Of a DNA stretch of 64,000 nucleotides, positions 47,135 to 56,082 are shown piece after piece; positions within the stretch are counted from its first letter, which is position 1, and each line of letters opens with the position of its first letter. Source of the stretch: BMS3ABIN04 sp964553325 (GTDB lineage: Bacteria > Bacteroidota > Ignavibacteria > Ignavibacteriales > Melioribacteraceae). The notes under the pieces are model-generated. The model did not search any database. It was not told where the DNA came from and saw only the letters and a program-made list of their open reading frames with translations. The translations under genes were made by a program, and so were the position numbers. The stretch is taken from contig CAZKKI010000027.1 of NCBI GenBank assembly GCA_964553325.1, positions 12,411 through 76,410 of the forward strand. Reading direction: 5' to 3'.

Positions 47135-49017
47135 AATTCAAACTACTAAATATTGCAATTGTTACATCGGTTTTGTTGTTGGGAACATTGCACGCGCAAA
47201 CCCGTGTAAAAAGCTCCCGGAATCCGGTGCAAATCGATAACAGATTCAGATTGGCACAAACGTACGAACGCGCAGGAGAGTTAGAAAAAGCAAAGGAATT
47301 ATATTTAGAGCTCTATTCTGAAAACCCCGCAAATTATAAATATTTCGACGCTTTAAACAAAATATATTTGAGATTAAAACAATACGACAAATCAATTGAT
47401 TTGATAGAAAAAAAATTCGAGTCCAACAAAACCAATGTTTCCTATTTCGCTTTGCTCGGTAATACGTACTACATTTCGGGGGACACGGAAAAAGCTTACG
47501 AAATTTGGGATTCGGCACTCGATAAATTTCCGCGCAGAACTTCCGTCTACAGAGTAATTGCAAACTCGGCTATAGAAAACAGAGCATACGAAAAAGCAAT
47601 AGAGATTTACGAGAAGGCGGAAAAAATTGCCGATGACCCGATTATTTTCGCATACGATTTAGCGCATTTGTATTCGGCCGTAACCGAATATAAAAAAGCA
47701 ACCGAAAAATATTGTTACATTTTACAACGTCAACCAACGCAAATCGAAAACATAAAAAGAAGAATTGCGAATTATTTCGGGAGGTATGCTACGCCCGATT
47801 TAGTAATCGAAACCGTTGAAAATTATTATAACAAAACTTCATTGCCGGTCTTTCTGGATTTACTCGGTTCGCTTTACACAATGATAAATAAATACGACAA
47901 GGCTCTTTCAGCCGTAGTCGAATTGGACAAAATTGGCAATCACAACGGCATGTTAATTTACCGGTTTGCCCAAAAGGTTTTGCGCGAAGGCAAAATTACT
48001 ATTGCCCGTAAATCGTTCAAATACATTTTGGAAAATTATCCCGAATCGGAATATTTCCCTAAAGCTGAAATCGGTTTTGCTTTTACGGAAGAAGAAGAGC
48101 TGGAAAAAGCGGAAATCGACTCTTCGCAAATTTGGAAACCTTATTTCAAATTAAAGGTTAAAAATCCGGAGGCATATCGACGGTTAATTAAAAGTTACGA
48201 AAGAATAGCGGAAAAATACGAGAACGGTAAAATTTATATTGAAGCGCTATTCCGGATGGGAAAAATTTATGCGGAAAAACTAAACGAAAATACAAAAGCC
48301 GACAGTCTGTTTGGCTTGGTAGTTTCCGCTTCGCCGTTTTCCGAATTCCACGCACCCGCGCTTTTGGAAATTGCGGAACTTTCTATTACGGAAAATAATT
48401 TCGAGAAAGCCGAAAGCAACCTGAAGAAGATATTATCCGACAAAAATGCGGAACCCGAATTAAAAAACAAAGCCGCGTTTATGCTTGCAAAAATAGATTA
48501 TTGGAACGGACGGTTTACTCAAGCATCTAAAAAATTGAGTAAGCTTGTCGATAATTTAAAAGACGATAACGCGAATGACGCTATAGAATTGTCGTTGTTA
48601 ATTAATACACTTAAAACCGATTCGTTAAATCTTATGGCATTTGCAAAAGCCGATTTATATACCGAACAAAAAAACTATGCGTTAGCCGCAGCGGAATATC
48701 AAAAATTATCGGAAAATAAAAATTTATTCCTCTTAAGAGATTTTGCAGAGTTAAAATACATCGAAATGCTAATTGCACTCGATTATCTGCCCCAAGCTGT
48801 GTCTTTGCTCACAAAAATTACTTCCGACGATAAATTTAACTTGTATTCCGATAAATTTTTATACTTATTTGGCAATGTTAATTTTTACGGACTTAACAAC
48901 AAAGAAAGGGCGTTGGAGGCATACGAAAAATTGCTTGATAATTTCCCTAACTCGTTATATCTTGATGAAGTCCGACAAATTGTTAAAACAATAAAAACCG
49001 AGAGTAAAACTTTATGA
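47131..49017 (+). CDS. Secreted tetratricopeptide-repeat protein
   Basis: I chose the ATG at 47131, which gives a 628-residue protein with a signal peptide (about 1-23, ending LHAQ); a start at 47065 would hide the signal inside a 22-residue leader and overlap the upstream gene by 70 bases. Many degenerate TPR units follow, such as YDKSIDLIEKKF and YEKAIEIYEKAEKIA. The location is probably periplasmic. Both ends overlap neighbours by four bases: FAD oxidase upstream, clpX downstream. This tight coupling of a secreted TPR protein to clpX is odd, since they act in different compartments. Confidence 0.85.
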   Translation: MKFKLLNIAIVTSVLLLGTLHAQTRVKSSRNPVQIDNRFRLAQTYERAGELEKAKELYLELYSENPANYKYFDALNKIYLRLKQYDKSIDLIEKKFESNKTNVSYFALLGNTYYISGDTEKAYEIWDSALDKFPRRTSVYRVIANSAIENRAYEKAIEIYEKAEKIADDPIIFAYDLAHLYSAVTEYKKATEKYCYILQRQPTQIENIKRRIANYFGRYATPDLVIETVENYYNKTSLPVFLDLLGSLYTMINKYDKALSAVVELDKIGNHNGMLIYRFAQKVLREGKITIARKSFKYILENYPESEYFPKAEIGFAFTEEEELEKAEIDSSQIWKPYFKLKVKNPEAYRRLIKSYERIAEKYENGKIYIEALFRMGKIYAEKLNENTKADSLFGLVVSASPFSEFHAPALLEIAELSITENNFEKAESNLKKILSDKNAEPELKNKAAFMLAKIDYWNGRFTQASKKLSKLVDNLKDDNANDAIELSLLINTLKTDSLNLMAFAKADLYTEQKNYALAAAEYQKLSENKNLFLLRDFAELKYIEMLIALDYLPQAVSLLTKITSDDKFNLYSDKFLYLFGNVNFYGLNNKERALEAYEKLLDNFPNSLYLDEVRQIVKTIKTESKTL

Positions 49018-50267
49018 AAGAAACTGAAGATCAAAACACGGTACACTGCTCGTTCTGCGGTAGAGACGGTAGCGAAGTTACCAGCATGGTTGCCGGGCCC
49101 GATGTATACATTTGCGATATTTGTATAAAAACAAGCGTCGATATTCTTAAAAACAATCTTGCCGCTTACAATACCAAGGAAGTTTATAAAGGAACTTTAA
49201 CACCGGAAGTAATTAAGAAAAGCCTTGACGAATATGTTATCGGGCAAGAACGAGCCAAAAAGGTTCTTGCTGTTGCCGTTTATAATCATTACAAAAGAAT
49301 AAATTCGAATTCCTCTTTCTTTGAATTGGAAGAAGTGGAAATAGATAAAAGCAATATTTTATTAATCGGTCCGACGGGCGTAGGGAAAACATTGATTGCC
49401 CAAACTCTCGCAAAAATTTTAGATGTTCCGTTTTCCATAGCCGATGCTACAACATTAACCGAAGCAGGGTATGTTGGTGACGATGTTGAAACCGTTCTGG
49501 TCCGTTTGCTTCAAGCGGCCGATTACAATCTCGAAAAAGCGCAAAAGGGAATAATTTACATCGACGAAATAGATAAAATTTCCCGTAAAAGCGAAAGCAC
49601 ATCGATTACGCGGGACGTTTCGGGCGAAGGTGTTCAACAAGCATTGTTGAAAATTCTGGAAGGAACAGTGGCCGGCGTTCCCCCAAGAGGCGGAAGAAAA
49701 CACCCCGAACAAAGCTTGATTAACATTAACACAAAGAATATTTTATTTATCCTCGGCGGTGCGTTCGATGGTATTGAATCGATTATCGCATCGAGAATAA
49801 ACAAAAGCACAATGGGATTCATTTCCGAAGACGAAAAGGATAAATCGGTTGAAAAAGACGAATTGCTCGAAAACATTCAACCCGAAGATTTATTAAAATT
49901 CGGATTAATCCCCGAACTTATCGGAAGAATTCCTATTATCGCTCCACTGCACTCACTCGATGAAAAAGCACTTAAAAGTATTTTAACCGAACCGAAAAAC
50001 GCCATCATAAAACAATACAAAAAATTGTTTATGATGGAAGGCATTGAATTGGAATTTGAAGAAGCGGCTTTGGATGAAATCATCCGATTGGCAATGGAAC
50101 GAAAAACGGGCGCACGCGCGCTCCGCTCAATCGTGGAAGATGCTTTACTCGATATTATGTACGAATTGCCCAATCTGGAAAACGTTGAAAAGTGCTTGAT
50201 TACAAAAGACACAATTCTGAAAAAAGCAAAACCGATTTATCTGGAATCGGATAGAAAATCGGCTTAA
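49014..50267 (+). CDS. clpX: ClpX, ATPase of the ClpXP protease
   Basis: A 417-residue AAA+ unfoldase. The N-terminal zinc-binding domain has C12, C15, C34 and C37; Walker A is GPTGVGKT (119-126) and Walker B is IDEIDK near 183-188. It recognises tagged proteins and feeds them to ClpP. The usual partner clpP and trigger factor genes are not adjacent, so the gene is separated from its common cluster here. A terminator follows at 50310. Confidence 0.97.
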   Translation: MKETEDQNTVHCSFCGRDGSEVTSMVAGPDVYICDICIKTSVDILKNNLAAYNTKEVYKGTLTPEVIKKSLDEYVIGQERAKKVLAVAVYNHYKRINSNSSFFELEEVEIDKSNILLIGPTGVGKTLIAQTLAKILDVPFSIADATTLTEAGYVGDDVETVLVRLLQAADYNLEKAQKGIIYIDEIDKISRKSESTSITRDVSGEGVQQALLKILEGTVAGVPPRGGRKHPEQSLININTKNILFILGGAFDGIESIIASRINKSTMGFISEDEKDKSVEKDELLENIQPEDLLKFGLIPELIGRIPIIAPLHSLDEKALKSILTEPKNAIIKQYKKLFMMEGIELEFEEAALDEIIRLAMERKTGARALRSIVEDALLDIMYELPNLENVEKCLITKDTILKKAKPIYLESDRKSA

Positions 50268-50309
50268 ACCGTTCGCGCTTTTTTAACAAAGGTTGATTTG
50301 TTTTATTAA

Positions 50310-50345
50310 CGAAGGGCACGCAAAGTTGCCCTTCGATTGTTTTTG
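50310..50345. terminator. Terminator after clpX, converging with oxidoreductase gene
   Basis: Perfect 9-bp stem CGAAGGGCA/TGCCCTTCG (50310-50318 with 50327-50335), eight-base loop, followed by ATTGTTTTT. Confidence 0.85.
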
Positions 50346-50366
50346 CATGATAAAATCATTCCCCGA

Positions 50367-51242
50367 CTATTCGCCGTTTCGATTTACGTCTTCCGGATGA
50401 ATCACATTGTAAAGAGCCGAATAATCCTTTTCGCCCAACCCGATTTCGATTGCCTTTTGCAATATAGGTTTTTCCGCCTCTAAAATTAAATTGTTGATGT
50501 TTTCATATGAGAAGTTTTGAGATATTAACTTTAAATCCTTAAGTAAATGTTTTACCGGAAAATTCGGGTTTTCAAAATTTCTGTTAAGATAGCGCTCGAG
50601 TTTTTTATCGAACGTAGGAGCATATAAAGCACTGCCTCGCAAAATATCCATAAAAATATTAACGTCCACTTTTGTTTGCCGTACATAACCCAGACTCATC
50701 GCAAAGGCGGCGGTTTCCGTAATAATCAATTGATTCAATGCCAATTTTAGAGCCGCCGCTTTCGGAACTTCGCCGGCATGCACAACTTTACCGCCCAAAA
50801 CATCGAACAAATTATTAAACGATTTGAATTGCGGTATAGTGCTCCCCACCATAATTATTAATTCACCTTTTGTTGCCTGCGGAATACTACCGAGAACCGG
50901 CGCTTCCAGATATTCTCCGCCCGATTGTTTAATTTTAACGTTCAACTCACTACTTTCCCTCGGCGAAATCGTGCTCATCTGAATAACCGTTTTACCGTTG
51001 AAACCTGCGTTTTCGGTAAATAAAACTTCTTTAATTGCTTCGTAATGAGCAAGCATAAGAATTATAACATCGGAATCAATTATAAGTTCGGCAGGAGTAT
51101 CGAACACCTTCGCTCCTTTTTCGGCAAGCGGTATTGTTTTTCCCCGCGTACGATTATAAACGGAAAGGTCGAACCCGCTTTCCAACAAACGCAACCCCAT
51201 CGGTTTTCCCATCAATCCCGTACCGATTAAACCGATTTTCAT
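50367..51242 (-). CDS. NAD(P)-dependent beta-hydroxyacid dehydrogenase
   Basis: A 291-residue enzyme of the 3-hydroxyisobutyrate/tartronate semialdehyde reductase family. The Rossmann loop is IGLIGTGLMGKPMG (residues 3-16), and the catalytic lysine lies in ALKLALNQ (around 170). GlyR1-type succinic-semialdehyde reductases look alike, so the substrate is open. It converges on clpX. Confidence 0.87.
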   Translation of the reverse strand: MKIGLIGTGLMGKPMGLRLLESGFDLSVYNRTRGKTIPLAEKGAKVFDTPAELIIDSDVIILMLAHYEAIKEVLFTENAGFNGKTVIQMSTISPRESSELNVKIKQSGGEYLEAPVLGSIPQATKGELIIMVGSTIPQFKSFNNLFDVLGGKVVHAGEVPKAAALKLALNQLIITETAAFAMSLGYVRQTKVDVNIFMDILRGSALYAPTFDKKLERYLNRNFENPNFPVKHLLKDLKLISQNFSYENINNLILEAEKPILQKAIEIGLGEKDYSALYNVIHPEDVNRNGE

Positions 51243-51427
51243 TTTAGTTTATCCTCCGGATTTTTATGTGTAATGATACTAAAAAAAGTGTTCTGCTAAA
51301 AGTCCGCACACTTACACTTACAAAGTGTTAAATGTTCCGGTTTTTAATTCTTTTTTTATCATTCAACTTTTTCTAATTTGCACGTGTAAAGAAAATTTTT
51401 TTTAATAAAGACGGGTACGGGGCGGAT

Positions 51428-51883
51428 ATGTTTACAACTGTCAGATATTTCATAAAAACCAGTATAATATTTTTGATTGTAGGAATTTTAAGCGGCCTTT
51501 ACTTAATAATTTCCAAATATTATTTCGTTCAAGGCTACAATACGGAAATTATTTCCGCACACACACATATCGTACTTGTCGGTTCGGTTATTATGATGAT
51601 TATGGGCGTTGCGCTTTGGTTTTTTCCCCGCGCCGAAAAAACTGATAAACGGTATAATCCCGACCTCATCCGTTTTGTTTTTTGGTTGATGGCAATATCA
51701 ACCGCAATCAGGTTCGTTACTCAAGTTATTAACAGTTTTTTATATGCCGGTTGGCTGAATTTAACCGTCACAATTGCCTCTGCACTGCAAGTAACTTCGA
51801 TCATCCTTTTCTTCTATTCGATTTGGGGGAGAATCCGACCGGTTGGGAGTCACCTCCGCGAGAAAAAAGGCGAGAAATTTTAA
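51428..51883 (+). CDS. Small haem-copper oxidase subunit I-like membrane protein
   Basis: A 151-residue membrane protein with four predicted helices (about 8-29, 44-66, 80-102, 105-129). Helix 2 has H45-T-H47 in IISAHTHIVLVG, resembling the AHxHxxLxG haem-ligand segment of cytochrome c oxidase subunit I (cbb3 type), and ends MGVALWFFPR. Full subunits have 12 helices, so this covers only a fragment-like unit; such short relatives are known and probably bind haem. It leads a run of three closely spaced genes with the cupin and the glutaminase-fold lipoprotein. Confidence 0.7.
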   Translation: MFTTVRYFIKTSIIFLIVGILSGLYLIISKYYFVQGYNTEIISAHTHIVLVGSVIMMIMGVALWFFPRAEKTDKRYNPDLIRFVFWLMAISTAIRFVTQVINSFLYAGWLNLTVTIASALQVTSIILFFYSIWGRIRPVGSHLREKKGEKF

Positions 51884-51913
51884 AGAACTTTTTAACTTTT
51901 ACGGAGTATAATT

Positions 51914-52240
51914 ATGAAAAATCAGAACGGCGATAAAGTATCCGTGATTAAATTAATCAACGAAATAGAATTTCAAGAAAATTCCATTGTGAGCAAACAA
52001 ATTGTAAAAAAGCCGGCGGGCAACATTACGCTTTTCGCATTTTGGGAAAAAGAAGAACTGACCAAACATTCTTCGCCATACGACGCGCTCGTTCAAATCC
52101 TTGAAGGAAAAATGGAAATTGAAATCGGTGACGACAAGTTCGTCCTTTCCGGCGGGGATTCAATCCTTATGCCCGCAAATATTCCCCACGGATTAAAAGC
52201 TTTGGCAAACTCTAAAATGTTGTTAACAATGATAAAGTAA
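51914..52240 (+). CDS. Cupin-domain protein
   Basis: A 108-residue single-domain beta-barrel. The cupin segments are SSPYDALVQILEGKMEIEIGD and GGDSILMPANIPHGLKAL, with one clear metal-ligand histidine in the second motif (PHG); the first motif has few metal ligands, so it might bind metal weakly or act as a sensor or fold partner. Its stop abuts the ATG of the next gene. Confidence 0.8.
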   Translation: MKNQNGDKVSVIKLINEIEFQENSIVSKQIVKKPAGNITLFAFWEKEELTKHSSPYDALVQILEGKMEIEIGDDKFVLSGGDSILMPANIPHGLKALANSKMLLTMIK

Positions 52241-53506
52241 ATGATTAACAAATTAAAATTCTTAATAATTCCGGTTTTGATTTTTTCCGGCTGCCTGTTC
52301 GGGCAACCGAAACTGTTGATATATATGGATTTGAAACAGACCGACCATCTGAAAGCATACGGAATTACATTTAACGCGCTTAAAAAGGGAAACACTGCCG
52401 ATTGGCTGCTCAATTACCGCGGCGGTTCGTTTATGTTCGATTACAAAGACGAGCTCGCTTTACAATGTAAAATCAAAGGCGTTGCTTTCGAGAAGCTCAC
52501 AACGGAACAAGCAATCGATATTTACTCTTTCGTACAAAGCGACGAACAAAACATGGACGTAGTGCGATTGGAAAAAGCGCCCAAAATTGCCGTTTACGTT
52601 CCACCCGGATTTCAACCTTGGGACGACGCCGTAACCCTTGCGCTGGAATATGCCGAAGTACCTTACGATAAAGTGTGGATTGAAGAAATTTTGCGCGGCG
52701 ATTTGGAAAAATACGATTGGCTTCATTTACATCACGAAGATTTTACGGGACAGTACGGTAAATTTTACGCAAGTTTCAGAAACGCGCCGTGGTATATCGA
52801 AATGCAGATGCTATACGAAAACGAAGCAAAAAAACTCGGGTTCAAAAAGGTTTCGGAAATGGAAAAAGCCGTGGTTGCAACAATCAAAAAATATATTGCA
52901 CAAGGAGGATTTTTATTTGCGATGTGTTCGGCAACCGACACATATGATATTGCACTTGCCGCTATGAACGTCGATATTGTAGATAGAATGTTCGACGGCG
53001 ACGCTGCCGACCCGGACGCACAAAATAAACTCGATTTTTCCAACACCTTAGCGTTCGAAAATTTTAAACTTGAAATGAATCCGCTTGTTTACGAGTTTAG
53101 TAACATCGATATCCAACCGATGGAAATTGGAAGCGAGAAAAACGATTATTTTACACTGTTCGATTTTTCCGCAAAGTTCGATCCTGTACCCACAATGCTC
53201 GTTCAAAACCATGTTAATGTCATTCACGGATTTATGGGTCAAACCACAATGTTCAGAAAGAGTTTAATTAAAAAATCCGTTTACATTTTAGCCGAGCGCG
53301 CGGGAACCGATCAAGTAAAATACATACACGGCAATTACGGAAGGGGAACGTTCACATTTTACGGCGGGCACGATCCCGAAGACTACAGGCATGCTGTAAA
53401 CGATCCGCCTACAAATTTGAGTCTTTATAAAAATTCCCCGGGATACCGTTTAATATTGAACAACATACTATTTCCCGCAGCTAAAAAGAAAAAGCAAAAA
53501 ACTTAA
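52241..53506 (+). CDS. Lipoprotein with glutaminase-like (class I GATase) fold
   Basis: A 421-residue protein with a hydrophobic leader and lipobox IFSGC (C18). Similar proteins in Bacteroidota are often annotated 'asparagine synthetase B', but no asparagine-synthetase ATP site is visible. Instead the middle resembles class I amidotransferases: a candidate nucleophile C229 in FAMCSATDTYD and a candidate histidine in YGGHDPEDYRH near residue 385. This triad reading is inference. It starts at the base after the cupin stop, so the two are co-translated. Confidence 0.65.
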   Translation: MINKLKFLIIPVLIFSGCLFGQPKLLIYMDLKQTDHLKAYGITFNALKKGNTADWLLNYRGGSFMFDYKDELALQCKIKGVAFEKLTTEQAIDIYSFVQSDEQNMDVVRLEKAPKIAVYVPPGFQPWDDAVTLALEYAEVPYDKVWIEEILRGDLEKYDWLHLHHEDFTGQYGKFYASFRNAPWYIEMQMLYENEAKKLGFKKVSEMEKAVVATIKKYIAQGGFLFAMCSATDTYDIALAAMNVDIVDRMFDGDAADPDAQNKLDFSNTLAFENFKLEMNPLVYEFSNIDIQPMEIGSEKNDYFTLFDFSAKFDPVPTMLVQNHVNVIHGFMGQTTMFRKSLIKKSVYILAERAGTDQVKYIHGNYGRGTFTFYGGHDPEDYRHAVNDPPTNLSLYKNSPGYRLILNNILFPAAKKKKQKT

Positions 53507-53585
53507 ACCGTGTTAATCCCGTTCGAATTTCTCATGAAGAAGACTTTTGTATATTACATTAAAAAAAGAACACCGGAGCGAAATT

Positions 53586-54236
53586 ATGAAAACCGTAATT
53601 TTTGAGGGTACAAATCTCAGCATCGGAAAAATCGTATGTGTGGGCAGAAACTATGTTGCGCATGCAAAGGAACTTGGAAACGAAGTGCCGGAATTTCCGT
53701 TGATTTTCCTTAAACCACCTTCCGTTTTAATCAATTCCGGCGAAAACATTATACATCCCGACTACTCTAATGAAATGCACCACGAAGTCGAACTCGTTTT
53801 GTTAATCGGCAGAAAAATTAAAAACTCCGATTTGGTCGAAGCCGAATCGGCAATTGCCGGTTATTCCGTAGGTTTGGATATGACGCTAAGGGATATCCAA
53901 AACGAACTGAAAAGGAAAGGGCATCCGTGGACTTTGGCCAAAGTTTTCGATACTTCGGCCGTCATATCAGAATTCGTATCAATACGAAATTACAAACTAA
54001 GCGGCACAGAAAGAATCACCCTTTCGGTTAACGGAAAAATACGTCAAAACTCAACTTTGGATAAAATGATTTTCCCTCCGGCGGAAATCGTCAAATTCAT
54101 TTCGACAAAAATGACGCTTGAAGAAGGAGACTTGATTTTTACGGGCACACCTCAAGGCGTAGGGAAAGTAACCCGGCAAGACAAAATCGAAGCTGAAATA
54201 GAAAACATCGGGAAGCTTACAACTACCGTTGTTTAG
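53586..54236 (+). CDS. Fumarylacetoacetate hydrolase family protein
   Basis: I chose the ATG at 53586, preceded by GGAGCG, giving 216 residues; an upstream frame start at 53547 has no ribosome site. The protein has the FAH segments VCVGRNYVAHAKE, HHEVELVLLIG (metal-binding Glu residues) and GLDMTLRD. The length and layout resemble FAHD1/YcgM-type acylpyruvases or oxaloacetate decarboxylases. The enzyme is cytoplasmic. Confidence 0.88.
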   Translation: MKTVIFEGTNLSIGKIVCVGRNYVAHAKELGNEVPEFPLIFLKPPSVLINSGENIIHPDYSNEMHHEVELVLLIGRKIKNSDLVEAESAIAGYSVGLDMTLRDIQNELKRKGHPWTLAKVFDTSAVISEFVSIRNYKLSGTERITLSVNGKIRQNSTLDKMIFPPAEIVKFISTKMTLEEGDLIFTGTPQGVGKVTRQDKIEAEIENIGKLTTTVV

Positions 54237-54256
54237 TTTATTCAATCAATATTTTG

Positions 54257-54264
54257 TATATTTC
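54257..54264 (+). promoter_or_regulatory. Candidate -7 promoter box TATATTTC for the rhodanese gene
   Basis: TATATTTC lies 46 bases before the ATG at 54311, with TTTA at 54232-54235, 21 bases upstream, as a weak -33 candidate. Confidence 0.35.
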
Positions 54265-54310
54265 GCAAATTAAGATAAAAACTCTTATTAAAACGAAAGG
54301 AGCGATCTTT

Positions 54311-54724
54311 ATGTTGTATTACACCAAAACGTTATTAACATTTATGATAATTGCGTTTAGCGCGCTAATAAGTTGTGCACAGCAGGAAACCGGCACGGCG
54401 GAAAAGAAAACCGAGGAAATTGTTAACGTTACCGTTCAAGATTTGAAAACCGCCATGGAGAAAGATTCCAATTTTGTTATTTTGGATGTCCGAACTCCTC
54501 CCGAACTTCAAGGTCCGTTAGGTCATATAAACGGAGTTATTAATATTCCCGTTCAAGTATTGGATCAGAAAGTAAACGAATTAGAACCCTACAAAGACAA
54601 AAAAATATACGTCATTTGCCGCTCGGGAAACAGATCGAGATTAGCTACAAAAATTCTCCGCCAAAACGGTTACAACGCTGTAAATGTAATGGGAGGAATG
54701 AGAGCTTATAACAAATCCAAGTAA
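54311..54724 (+). CDS. Rhodanese-domain lipoprotein
   Basis: The ATG at 54311, preceded by AAAGGAG, gives a 137-residue protein with a lipobox (ALISC, C22), so probably membrane-anchored and outside the cytoplasm. The rhodanese fold has LDVRTPPE and the active cysteine C103 in VICRSGNRSR, followed by MGGMRAY. It could transfer sulfane sulfur in the envelope; the donor and acceptor are unknown. An earlier in-frame start at 54254 is less likely. Confidence 0.87.
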   Translation: MLYYTKTLLTFMIIAFSALISCAQQETGTAEKKTEEIVNVTVQDLKTAMEKDSNFVILDVRTPPELQGPLGHINGVINIPVQVLDQKVNELEPYKDKKIYVICRSGNRSRLATKILRQNGYNAVNVMGGMRAYNKSK

Positions 54725-54730
54725 TTAAAA

Positions 54731-54763
54731 AATGCCCAACTTCCCAACGAGAAGCTGGGCATT
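54731..54763. terminator. Hairpin terminator between rhodanese and barrel-protein genes
   Basis: Stem AATGCCCA/TGGGCATT (54731-54738 with 54756-54763) with an inner CTTC/GAAG helix and one mismatch. On the minus strand it is followed by T-rich DNA, so it fits termination of the cyclase-barrel operon best. Confidence 0.8.
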
Positions 54764-54768
54764 TGAAA

Positions 54769-56067
54769 TTAAAATGCTTTTGCCAGCCAAAAATATCCGC
54801 CGATAGCGCTTTCGGCTTTCGCATCAGATCCCGGCACTTCGATAAACGATTTTTGATAATCGCCCGGCGACCAGATACCGGCGGTAAATCCGAATGTTAT
54901 TTCGTCTTTATAATTGTATTTGGCCATCAAAGCGATTTCATTTCCCATAGCGCTTTCAACACCGTCCGGAACCCAATTGCGAGCGTAGATAAACACATCG
55001 CCGCGTAATGTTAATGCGTTTAAATTAACCGAAACATGACCATTAATTACATTCAGGTTTACAACAGTTGCATTATGCGGAGCCAACCCGGAAAATCCGT
55101 ATCCGGTTGTCATTAGATGTGCGGGGCCGAATCCGGGCCAATCTTTATAAAACCCGAAAGTATACGGACCGTTTGTAACCGACTCATACAACTCGTTATC
55201 TTGCGTGGTTGCATCGTCGCCGCTGTTTGAAACATAAGCCGCACCTACGGTCAACGGCATGTCGGGTATTGCAAAATCAACACCCGCACGCAAATGAGTT
55301 CCTTTATAATCCGTGTCGTTGTTTTCGTTTTTTCCACCCATCATAACATATTGTAAAACCAAATCCAAGCCGTCAATGGGACTTGCAACAATTCGGCCTC
55401 CGTACCACATCGGCGAATCCGTTGCATCTTTCGACGATTGCACGCTTCGGGTAATAAAATACGGCGACGCTTTGATTTTACCGTCCATTAATTTAATCGT
55501 TGGATAAATTCCGATGATATTCCAGTTACCAGGATAAACATCATTTCCCGTACCTACGTTTGCAATTCCACCCATTTGCGCATATCGATAATAAAATAAA
55601 TCGGCACAGAACACTTTGGATTTATACATTAATTTAACTCCGGCAGCACCGTCTTCACCACCGTCGAACATTAACGCTCCGTCTCCGTATAACAATCGCT
55701 CTTTCCCTATTCTCAACGCCAGAGGGGAATCAAAGAGATTATTTATTGTGAAATACGCTTGAAGTATTCGAACAGAAGGATCTACATTTTCTCCAAGCCC
55801 GCCGCCGTAATAGGGACTCATTCCATGCTGACCCCAAGCACCGATTGCCATATATGCCGTTACACCTTTTCCGAAATCGACCGTTGCATTAAAATCGCCA
55901 TGCATGTACATATATGTGTTTCCGTCATCCGTTGTACTTATAAAATCAGTATTGGAATGAAAGAAATTGTAAATGTAAAACAAACCACCCCATTTAACAT
56001 CTGGGGTTTGAGCCAACAACATTGCCGGCAAAATCAGCATTGCCAATAACGTGTATATTTTTTTCAT
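54769..56067 (-). CDS. Outer-membrane beta-barrel (porin-like) protein
   Basis: The start is the ATG at 56067, preceded by GGGAGGAGTG; a TTG 15 bases upstream is not needed. The 432-residue protein has a signal peptide (about 1-19, ending LLAQ) and alternating hydrophobic strands rich in aromatic residues and glycine, ending in phenylalanine (LAKAF) as outer-membrane barrels usually do. The segment ALRIGKERLLYGDGALMF is similar to alginate-export/porin-like barrels. It is 15 bases after the cyclase gene, so the two form an operon. Confidence 0.78.
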   Translation of the reverse strand: MKKIYTLLAMLILPAMLLAQTPDVKWGGLFYIYNFFHSNTDFISTTDDGNTYMYMHGDFNATVDFGKGVTAYMAIGAWGQHGMSPYYGGGLGENVDPSVRILQAYFTINNLFDSPLALRIGKERLLYGDGALMFDGGEDGAAGVKLMYKSKVFCADLFYYRYAQMGGIANVGTGNDVYPGNWNIIGIYPTIKLMDGKIKASPYFITRSVQSSKDATDSPMWYGGRIVASPIDGLDLVLQYVMMGGKNENNDTDYKGTHLRAGVDFAIPDMPLTVGAAYVSNSGDDATTQDNELYESVTNGPYTFGFYKDWPGFGPAHLMTTGYGFSGLAPHNATVVNLNVINGHVSVNLNALTLRGDVFIYARNWVPDGVESAMGNEIALMAKYNYKDEITFGFTAGIWSPGDYQKSFIEVPGSDAKAESAIGGYFWLAKAF

Positions 56068-56082
56068 TTTCACTCCTCCCAA

